DNA of 6,538 nt, taken from the NCBI GenBank assembly GCA_021787655.1, contig JAJYLM010000125.1:1-6538 (forward strand). Direction: 5' to 3'. This document shows, in pieces, positions 1-6,000 of the stretch (positions are counted from its first letter, which is position 1; each line of letters opens with the position of its first letter). The stretch comes from a bacterium. Its GTDB lineage: Bacteria > JAMCPX01. Both the position numbers and the translations under genes were made by a program. The notes beneath the pieces were generated by a model. That model saw only the letters and a list, made by a program, of their open reading frames with translations. It was not told the origin of the DNA and searched no databases.

Positions 1-12
1 GGCGCACCAAAG

Positions 13-41
13 AAAAAGGCGTGCAGAGTGCACGCCTTTTT
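13..41. terminator. Bidirectional intrinsic terminator after the outer-membrane barrel gene
   Basis: A perfect 12-bp inverted repeat (AAAAAGGCGTGC at 13-24 with GCACGCCTTTTT at 30-41) encloses the 5-nt loop AGAGT. Read on the minus strand it is a GC-rich hairpin ending in a run of U, 28 nt beyond the stop codon of the beta-barrel gene. Because the A and T tracts are symmetric, it would also stop plus-strand transcription entering from the left of the window. Confidence 0.9.
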
Positions 42-69
42 ATCATGGGCAAGATGTTAAGTGGTAATG

Positions 70-687
70 TTAAAAAAGAAACCTGTACCCTGCCATAAGC
101 TCGTAGACACCGACATCGACGGTTGTGCTGCTGCCATTGAAGGTCGCACCCTGACTGATCGGTATCGAGATTTGAGCAGTCACTGCCCCGTTCTTCGTTA
201 CGATGAAGTCTGCACCTCCTACAAGTTCCAACCCAATTCCGCTTCCGCTCAGTGATTTCGAATAGCCGCCGCCGCTTACCGATACACTCGGGTTGTTGTA
301 TACCAGACCAAGTCCAAAGAACGGTGTTATTCTGTTTAACGGTATAGTGCCGAGGGCATCGACTTTGACAGCAAAATTACTGAAATTTTCAGTCGTACCG
401 CCTATCGTTGCACTCGAAGCACCGATATAATCAAGTTCTCCTGCCACAGCAAAATACTTGATAAAATTATAGCGCCCGTCAACTCCGATACCAACACCGG
501 GACCATAATTATTTAAACCGGGATTACTGCTGTTGGGAAAGAAAACTATAAGTTTGGGGGCGACAGACCACGCATGCCCGCCACTTTGCCATGTTTCGCC
601 TGAACTGCCGGCATATCCCGCCCGTGAAGTTACTGCAAACCCAAGTATCAGCAAAGATGCTGCCACTGCTATACCGATTCTTTTCAT
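70..687 (-). CDS. Outer-membrane beta-barrel protein, secreted, about 205 aa
   Basis: This is predicted to be a small outer-membrane beta-barrel of the broad OmpA-like/OmpW-like 8-strand type. The chosen start at 687 gives a typical Sec signal (Met-Lys-Arg, then a hydrophobic core ending TSRA) with cleavage near residue 23. The mature part is rich in Gly, Ser and aromatics in alternating strand patterns such as VGIGVDGRYNFI and FFGLGLVYNN. It ends ELMAGYRFLF, with the C-terminal Phe that is the usual barrel-assembly signal. An in-frame ATG at 723 would add 12 charged residues before the signal peptide. I reject it because it lies upstream of the predicted transcription start and lacks a ribosome site. 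The gene is monocistronic, between its own promoter (724-763) and a terminator (13-41). Its promoter carries the same direct-repeat element as the lipoprotein operon, suggesting co-regulation. The substrate or role, whether channel, adhesin or structural, cannot be told. Confidence 0.88.
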   Translation of the reverse strand: MKRIGIAVAASLLILGFAVTSRAGYAGSSGETWQSGGHAWSVAPKLIVFFPNSSNPGLNNYGPGVGIGVDGRYNFIKYFAVAGELDYIGASSATIGGTTENFSNFAVKVDALGTIPLNRITPFFGLGLVYNNPSVSVSGGGYSKSLSGSGIGLELVGGADFIVTKNGAVTAQISIPISQGATFNGSSTTVDVGVYELMAGYRFLF

Positions 688-694
688 GCTTTGT

Positions 695-700
695 CTCCTT
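695..700 (-). promoter_or_regulatory. Ribosome binding site fixing the barrel gene start
   Basis: The minus strand reads AAGGAG, then 7 nt (ACAAAGC), then the ATG at 687. This strong, correctly spaced Shine-Dalgarno decides for the 205-aa start over the in-frame ATG at 723. Confidence 0.88.
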
Positions 701-723
701 TTATCTTTTTTTAGATGGCTCAT

Positions 724-763
724 CGTATACCACGTGAAAAGTCACAAATCGGTCACAGATGGG
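724..763 (-). promoter_or_regulatory. Putative activator-dependent promoter of the barrel gene
   Basis: On the minus strand an extended -10 (TGG then TATACG, the hexamer at 724-729) sits 11 nt downstream of two direct repeats. The predicted transcript starts near 717 and gives a leader of about 30 nt. With a 17-bp spacer the -35 position reads CCGATT, nothing like TTGACA, and lies within the repeats. This suggests an activator substitutes for -35 contact. The block 737-763 matches 2969-2995 at 25 of 27 positions. Confidence 0.68.
741..760 (-). repeat. Direct-repeat operator candidate A (two 9-bp units, 11-bp period)
   Basis: Minus-strand units are ATCTGTGAC (752-760) and ATTTGTGAC (741-749), repeating with an 11-bp period, so both face the same side of the helix. 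The last unit ends 11 nt before the -10 hexamer. The same units with identical spacing occur at 2973-2992. The arrangement is like binding sites of SARP-type winged-helix activators. Which protein binds here is inferred. Confidence 0.72.
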
Positions 764-796
764 TAGGTTTGTGAAAAGAATGAAGGGAAGAGTGTG

Positions 797-825
797 AAAA
801 AAAAAGGCGGGCAATACCCGCCCTT
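797..825 (-). terminator. Intrinsic terminator after the small secreted protein gene
   Basis: On the minus strand GGCGGG and CCCGCC (817-822 and 806-811) pair around the loop TATTG, extended by a G-U and two A-U pairs. Nine T residues follow (805-797). It lies about 62 nt beyond the stop codon at 887 and insulates the barrel promoter from upstream transcription. Confidence 0.88.
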
Positions 826-886
826 ACAATTTCAGCGAGAACAGCTACGATACGCCTGAAACGCCCTGTTTGACCGGCATTCCCCG

Positions 887-1144
887 TTATTTCGCGTACC
901 TCATAGCCAGGCGCAGCTGATGGATTGCTTCATTGACGCGTTTGATTGCCAGGGCCTTGTGTCCACCGAACGCCGGGGGTGCCTGTTCGAGGACCGACCT
1001 GGTGTGTCTGAGCATGTCTATTGCCCTGACAATCCGGGGATGAGGACCGGCTGCCTGTGCCGTGTTTACCGCCGGAGCTGCGCAAAAAACCAATGTTAAC
1101 ATCACGAGGATTAACCCCGTAAACCCAATGATCCGTTTCTTCAT
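887..1144 (-). CDS. Small secreted helical protein with a GGHK motif, 85 aa
   Basis: The product has a Sec signal peptide: MKKR, a hydrophobic core to about residue 22, and a likely cut after A31 in NTAQA. The periplasmic mature part is about 54 residues and looks like two amphipathic helices: about 37-54 (RIVRAIDMLRHTRSVLEQ) and about 63-83 (KALAIKRVNEAIHQLRLAMRY). A Pro-Pro plus FGGHK turn (residues 56-63) joins them. I recognise the layout, HP(x)I..AI..L, then F-GGH..A...V..AI.QL..A..Y, from short bacterial exported hypothetical proteins, but no function is known to me. The Cys at 21 is preceded by LVF, so this is not a convincing lipobox. The start is well supported by AAAGGAGG six nt before the ATG. 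The gene stands alone, with a terminator on each side. Its upstream region lacks the direct repeats seen at the two neighbouring promoters. Confidence 0.85.
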   Translation of the reverse strand: MKKRIIGFTGLILVMLTLVFCAAPAVNTAQAAGPHPRIVRAIDMLRHTRSVLEQAPPAFGGHKALAIKRVNEAIHQLRLAMRYAK

Positions 1145-1150
1145 ATTCTG

Positions 1151-1158
1151 CCTCCTTT
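1151..1158 (-). promoter_or_regulatory. Strong ribosome binding site of the 85-aa protein
   Basis: The minus strand reads AAAGGAGG followed by 6 nt (CAGAAT) and ATG at 1144. This is a near-perfect Shine-Dalgarno and implies efficient translation of a short gene. No convincing sigma-70 promoter could be picked in the 60 nt upstream: a T7 run and an AT-rich AATAAGAATAAAA stretch are present without clear hexamers. Confidence 0.85.
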
Positions 1159-1218
1159 AGAGTTTTATTCTTATTCAACAGCCCAGTACAAAAAAAGTTC
1201 CGCTCATGAAAGAAGAAA

Positions 1219-1243
1219 GGGGCAAGGGTCACACCCTTGCCCC
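1219..1243 (-). terminator. Intrinsic terminator of the lipoprotein operon
   Basis: An 11-bp perfect inverted repeat (GGGGCAAGGGT with ACCCTTGCCCC) has a 3-nt loop. On the minus strand it is followed by the pyrimidine tract TTTCTTCTTTC rather than a pure T run. It lies about 45 nt beyond the lipoprotein stop codon at 1288. The stem is strong, though the interrupted T tract may make it leaky. Confidence 0.8.
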
Positions 1244-1287
1244 GATTGAACCTGTATTCAGGGAATATCAGGCTGAATCACCCCAAA

Positions 1288-2688
1288 TCATATCCCTATA
1301 AAACTGATTACCCCGTTGGCCACAAGATCGTAGGTTGAAGAAACCGTGTTGGTCCCCGCCTGCTTGGGTGCGGCAAGGAGCTTGTTCAGGTCTACGATGG
1401 CAAGGCATGTCTTCGAGCTGTCGATGAGGAGTCCCATAGGCTCTTTGTTGATGACTGCGGTGAAAGCGGAAAGCCCGTGCGGATCACCGACATTGCTCCA
1501 TGTCGATACGGAAGGACACCATGTTGTCGGTGTCGGCATTTGGGCGGATGTGTAGGATGTGACCGTGAAACTCCCGGATGGCGAAGTTGCCGGCATCTGT
1601 GCCGCCCCGATGTCGTCTCCGAATTCTCCCTCAAGGAACATGATGTGGCTCGACGGCTCTATGACCATGCCCGTGGTAAGATAACCGCTCGGAGAATACA
1701 CGTTTTGCAGGGGAACGACTGCATACGGAGCGTCAAACGTCCCTGCAGATGCGTTGAACGTTGCTGCGCTCATATTGAGAGCAAGCAACAGCGGCGTCCA
1801 TTCATGTCCTATGGCCATGATTCCGGTAGCTGGATCCATTGCAACAGCATCTGCGGTCATGGAGCCGATGCCGGTGCTGACAAGCTCAGGTATACCGAGT
1901 GTCGGGTCCGAATTTGTGTCAACCATCCTGTGCGACCAGTGGTAGACCTGGCCTTTGGTGACATCGATTACCCAGAGGTACTCATCCGTTGATGTTATGG
2001 ATCCGCCGTCTGCGTATTCAGGGGAGTATATCATGTCGTGAACAGGATCATACCCGAAATTTTCCGTTGCAAGGTCTACCGGCAGTGTTGCAGACGGATT
2101 GGACAGGAATGATTTTATCACGCTCCCGGAATAATTGACGACCCGGTATCCGTCTCCGGATGATACGATGAATCCGTGATCGAGCGGGTCTATGATGACG
2201 CCGCAGTCAAGGCAGCTCCCGCCGCTGAAACCGGAGGTTACCGTATTGCCGAGATCATATTCCGTTACCGTGGGTGCAGAACCGCTGCTGATGTAACCTG
2301 CAACATCGATGACCGCGACTTTTGAGCTGTTGTAGCCGACGCACACAACCTTCAGGTTTTTGGCGTCTGCAGCACAGCTATTCACCACAAACGAAATGGT
2401 TATGGTTACCGGTGACGGCAGGGACTCGGGCTTCAGAGAGGCGTTTCCGTACGAAGCAGTGGTAAACGAAGACCCGCTCTGCTTTATGGGTACTGCGCTT
2501 ACCCCGGAAGTATTCGGGATAAAGGCTACAACCAGATTACCGGTATTGATTGTCGCAAGTCCGCCTGATGTCGTTGCAGAAGACACAGTCGTTGTCTGCG
2601 AACCGCCGCCGCCGCTGCTTCCACCGCAGCCCGCGAGCACGGCGAGAATGATCAGCATCAATGTGCTGAAGATAGTTGTTTTTTTCAT
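1288..2688 (-). CDS. Secreted lipoprotein of unknown function, possible beta-propeller, 466 aa
   Basis: The N-terminus is a lipoprotein signal: MKKTT, a hydrophobic core, and the lipobox LAGC with the lipidated Cys at residue 21. A flexible Gly/Ser/Thr linker follows (about 22-50). The mature part is all-beta in appearance, with recurring segments where a short strand precedes or follows an Asp-Pro turn (KVAVIDVAG 123-131, GVIIDPLDHGFIVS 163-176, FGYDPVHDMIYSPEY 211-225, LWVIDVTKGQVYHW 238-251, AVAMDPATGIMAIG 281-294, GLLIDSSKTCLAIVD 419-433). These resemble the blades of YVTN/NHL-type propellers. This is a pattern call, not a family match. Six further cysteines (105, 116, 159, 162, 391, 428) could form three disulfides; 159 and 162 form a CLDC pair. 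No catalytic motif was seen. AAAGGAG seven nt before the ATG supports the start. The ATG overlaps the stop of the upstream 80-aa gene, so the two are translationally coupled. Confidence 0.85.
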   Translation of the reverse strand: MKKTTIFSTLMLIILAVLAGCGGSSGGGGSQTTTVSSATTSGGLATINTGNLVVAFIPNTSGVSAVPIKQSGSSFTTASYGNASLKPESLPSPVTITISFVVNSCAADAKNLKVVCVGYNSSKVAVIDVAGYISSGSAPTVTEYDLGNTVTSGFSGGSCLDCGVIIDPLDHGFIVSSGDGYRVVNYSGSVIKSFLSNPSATLPVDLATENFGYDPVHDMIYSPEYADGGSITSTDEYLWVIDVTKGQVYHWSHRMVDTNSDPTLGIPELVSTGIGSMTADAVAMDPATGIMAIGHEWTPLLLALNMSAATFNASAGTFDAPYAVVPLQNVYSPSGYLTTGMVIEPSSHIMFLEGEFGDDIGAAQMPATSPSGSFTVTSYTSAQMPTPTTWCPSVSTWSNVGDPHGLSAFTAVINKEPMGLLIDSSKTCLAIVDLNKLLAAPKQAGTNTVSSTYDLVANGVISFIGI

Positions 2689-2927
2689 TTTTTTTCTCCT
2701 TTTTTGTTTGTTGAGTCATTGCTTGTAAGTAATCTTATGATATCGTCATCATTGTTCTGCCGCTTACGTTGCTGCTGTTTCATCGTGCCGGAGTTCATGA
2801 TCTCCCAGAGCTCGTCCCTGTTCGAAAATGCCATCTTTCCGTGAAGTCCGACCTTTTCTACCGTTCCGACGATGAGCCGCGAATCTTTATCACTGTGCCG
2901 GTAGATGCGGATGATGTAGGTTTTCAT
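2685..2927 (-). CDS. Small cytoplasmic IRIYR-type protein, 80 aa, first gene of the lipoprotein operon
   Basis: No signal peptide or membrane segment is present, so the product should be cytoplasmic. Residues 1-48 form a compact beta-beta-alpha-like unit: MKTYIIRIYRHSDKD, then RLIVGTVEKVG, then AFSNRDELWEIMNSG. I recognise this style (YI.RIYR, IVG.VE, F...DELW.I) from short hypothetical proteins in diverse Gram-negative bacteria, without a known function. The tail (about 50-80) is hydrophilic and low in complexity, rich in Gln, Asn, Asp and Lys, and probably disordered. The start at 2927 is chosen because the TTG at 2969 lies upstream of the predicted transcription start. The ATG at 2945 would leave a leader of only about 4 nt. 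The ribosome site at 2927 is weak. The stop codon TGA overlaps the ATG of the lipoprotein gene as ATGA, implying coupled expression from promoter 2956-2995. Confidence 0.72.
   Translation of the reverse strand: MKTYIIRIYRHSDKDSRLIVGTVEKVGLHGKMAFSNRDELWEIMNSGTMKQQQRKRQNNDDDIIRLLTSNDSTNKKGEKK
2696..2702 (-). promoter_or_regulatory. Ribosome binding site of the lipoprotein inside the upstream gene
   Basis: The minus strand reads AAAGGAG followed by seven A residues and the ATG at 2688. The site lies inside the last codons of the 80-aa gene and encodes part of its Lys/Glu-rich end. The extreme C-terminus of the small protein may therefore be shaped by the need for this site. Confidence 0.82.
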
Positions 2928-2955
2928 GGTATCTTTCTGTTTCATAGTGGTTTCA

Positions 2956-2995
2956 TGAATACCATACAAAAAGTCACAGATTGGTCACAGATGGG
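2956..2995 (-). promoter_or_regulatory. Putative activator-dependent promoter of the lipoprotein operon
   Basis: On the minus strand an extended -10 (TGG then TATTCA, the hexamer at 2956-2961) lies 11 nt downstream of two direct repeats. The predicted start is near 2949, giving a leader of about 22 nt to the 80-aa gene. No TTGACA-like -35 is present; that position is covered by the repeats. The geometry is identical to the barrel promoter at 724-763, including the TTTT tract right after the second repeat. Confidence 0.68.
2973..2992 (-). repeat. Direct-repeat operator candidate B (two 9-bp units, 11-bp period)
   Basis: The minus strand shows a perfect 9-bp direct repeat, ATCTGTGAC-CA-ATCTGTGAC, with a period of 11 bp. 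With flanking bases it belongs to a 27-bp block (2969-2995) shared with 737-763. It lies about 100 bp past the end of the regulator gene. Confidence 0.75.
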
Positions 2996-3096
2996 ATCTA
3001 TTATTGTCAGAAAAGGTGGTGGAGACCGCAGGGGTTGTTTCAAACCTTACCTTACGGGTGAAGACATGGTTCCGGTCCCTGGCAGCGGGTCTTTCC

Positions 3097-6000
3097 CTAC
3101 CGTGTCCGGGAGGCCTTTATCTTCAAAAAGATGGACTCGGTTTTTTGGGAAGGCAAAACGCCAAGTATTGAAAAAAGCGTGTTTTTGCACTGGGTGTATA
3201 CTGCAAGTGCCTCGCCGGTCCTGCCCTCAGACTGGTAACAGAGCATGAGTGACTGATACAATTCTTCGGAAAGGTTGTCAGACTCCAGTCCCCTCTGGTA
3301 ATACTCCGATGCTTCCTTCCACTTTCCCTGCTCCTCGAGGTAGTGCCCCAGCCTGACGATAGCGCGGATAAACTTGCTCCTCATACGTTCACGCAGGGAG
3401 GTTGTCCACGACTGGTCCGAATCCTGGGGTAAAAAAGCACCGTTATACAGATCGACAGCCTGTATAGTGACCGTTGCTGCCTGTCCGGGGCTCCTGTTCC
3501 ACGCCATGTCTGCCCGTGCGAGCAGACGCTCGAATGCCCAGGCATCCACCCAGCAGAAGGCAGGATTCAGCGACAGTCTTCCTTCCCTGAGCTGGATACA
3601 TTTATCATTGCCGGTCAAAAGCCGCAGCCTCTGGAGCGTTGTCGAGAAGGCGCTGTGCGTTTTGTCTCCCTCCGAGTCGGGCCAGAGTGCATCACTGATA
3701 ACTTCCTCCCGTACATCTATGCCTCCGGCTGCAATCAACACCTTGAGCATCATGAGAGGCATTTTCTGCACCTTACCGGGAAACTCCACTGTCTTATCGT
3801 CCTTGATTAAAAGAAAGTTTCCCAAGGTATGGATTCGAAGCGTCCATGGCCAGTCTATGATGTCAAAACCGCTCAGAGCATCCTGTGTGAGGGGAGAGTT
3901 CAGTGCAATATTTTTTGCAGCCAGGCCCCGCTTTTTGATGAGCATCTGGACATAGGGGACCTCGATCCCGTGCTGCAGTGCATGAATAAACAGGTTGAGC
4001 ATCGTGTCAGGCATCCAGCGCCAGTGGTTGATGTAACCCTGTTCTTTCCCGATCTTCAGCGCCCTGCGGAGTTGTTCAACACCCGCGGACCCGCCGCCGG
4101 ATTCGAACTCGATCTGTGCTCCGATCAAGAGACCGTGGAATTGAAGCAGCAGAGACCCCATGTCGTTGCCGATGTGCAATGCACCGGAAAGGTTGTTCCT
4201 CGCCCCGTCATAATCCTTTGAGGATATCTGTACCTGTGCACAACCGAGCCTGCAGAGTGCCTCGGGAAATGGTGTACCTGCGTGAAGCGCAGCGTCGAGC
4301 GCCTTTTCCGCAGAGTGAAGGGCCGGCGGCAGGTCGCCGCTGAGGTGGCTGTAGTAGCTCCTGAGAGAATAATAGTGTGACAGGTCAAGGGTGTGGCTTG
4401 TGTCCATGCATTCCTGCATGCCGGCAAGGTACCGTTCGGCAGCAGGCAGGTCCCCGGTCGTCAGTGCGTAATATGCACCCTGGGCAAAGAACATATGGTC
4501 CCACAGGTGCACGCCGGAGCGGTTTGCCATGTCCAGTCCTTCATCAACAGCCGCCCTTGTTTCCGGTGATACAATGAACCACAGATAGATGCACCGGATG
4601 ACCTGGGCCAGGATGGATTCCAGCGGAGTCACGCCTTCAGACAAGCCGGCCCGGCTGTCCGCGGCTGAGCGTTGTCCTGGTATGGACTTATGTATGTCGA
4701 TCAATTCACCCATCCGGACGATGTCTCCTGTCCATGAATAGTACAGGAGCAGATAATTCACGAGCATTGCCCTGCTGCGGGGATCGGCAGCACCGTCGTC
4801 TCTCGATTGCAGGATGGCTTCGGCACGCTGTACCCAGGGCTGTATGAGTTCAAACCATGGCCTGCGGTAGATCAGAGCGAGCAGCATGACTGAAACGACA
4901 TGGATTTCGATCTGCAGTGAAGGGAAGGGCGTCGCTGCAAGGCAGGCAGTGAGTTCCCCGATCCAGCGGTCCAGCGGCTTGAAGTCGTGCCACTCGATGC
5001 AATACGTCCTTGCAATGCCGGCCCATGAAAGATACAACCCGCCGGCGGACTGCGGTCCTGACTGATGCCGGAACAGGGAGAACGATTTTTCGAGCATGAC
5101 CCGGCTTCTGGTTATCGACGCGGGGAGGATCGAAACACCGTACCAGTACAGGAGCCACGGCGTCGAGTCGAGGACCTCTGCTGGCAGCTTGTCCAGCCAT
5201 TGGAGGAGGATGCTGTTCCTGCCCTGCGTCAGCAGGGACTGTGCACTCCTCATGACCAGCTGTGCGAGGCCCTCCCAGTTTTTTGCCGCGCTATAAAGGT
5301 TGGCAGCTTCTTCGATCTCACCGGACTGTTCCAGAAGTTGCGCGGCCTTTGTCTGCAGGGACGCTCTCTCCTGTTCCGGATAGACGCGGGCAGCGTGTGC
5401 CAGAAGGAATTCGCGGAAGAGCGAATGGTAGTGGTAGGCAGATTCCGGAGACGACAGCCTGACGGTGAAATAATTTTCGAGATGAAGCCGCGTCAGCAGG
5501 TTTTCGGGGTGCTCCATACCCGTCAATTGTTCAGCCATGGCGACGGTGATCTTGGGGAGGAACGCCGTTTTCAGGAGGAAATCCTGAATCCGCGCGTCGA
5601 TCTTGTTAAAGATCTCGTCAGCGAAGAATTGGAAGAACCTCTCCCCGGGAATGTTTTCCGGGATCCGGTAGGCGTCTTCTTTCCTGTACTTCTCCATGAG
5701 CAGGACAAGACCTGCAGGCCAGCCCTGAACCCTGTCGTGGATATGTTTCGCACCGGCCGCCGATATGGCCTTCAGGCCCCGTTTGCGGAGAAAGAGCATG
5801 GTCTCATTGACGGTAAACCGCATGTCATCGTCGCTCATGAACCCTATCCGGTCAGCGCTGCGCAGACGGGAGAATGCCGGCGGCGGGTCGCTCTTACTGA
5901 TAAAGATAACGTTCAGTCCTTTCGGGAGTACGCCGGGCATGAGCGAAAGGCCTGCCGTGAAGACGTGATGCAGCAGCGAGCCGGCAGGTATGTCCTGATA

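Noticed and set aside
688..723. Longer N-terminus for the barrel protein starting at ATG 723
   Set aside because: It places 12 charged residues before a normal signal peptide, has no ribosome site, and starts upstream of the predicted transcription start.
735..746. Small palindrome GTGA-AAAG-TCAC overlapping the barrel promoter; TGTGA/TCACA resembles a CRP-type site
   Set aside because: A CRP site needs TGTGA-N6-TCACA; here the spacer is four. The palindrome is absent from the twin promoter at 2956-2995, where only the direct repeats are kept.
1082..1084. Cys21 of the 85-aa protein as a lipoprotein anchor
   Set aside because: The residue before it is Phe, which does not fit a lipobox, and a good signal peptidase I site (AQA) follows at residues 29-31.
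1159..1210. Sigma-54 or sigma-70 promoter for the 85-aa gene
   Set aside because: The stretch has a T7 run and TGGGCTGTTGAATAAG, but neither a GG-N10-GC sigma-54 core nor a good pair of sigma-70 hexamers could be supported.
1228..1233. A third GTCACA in the region upstream of the 85-aa gene
   Set aside because: It is formed by the loop-side bases of the terminator hairpin 1219-1243. It has no partner 11 bp away and no -10 at the right distance.
2928..2969. TTG start at 2969 or ATG at 2945 for the small operon protein
   Set aside because: The TTG lies between the -10 and the repeats, and the ATG at 2945 would leave almost no leader. The protein core begins at the Met encoded at 2927.
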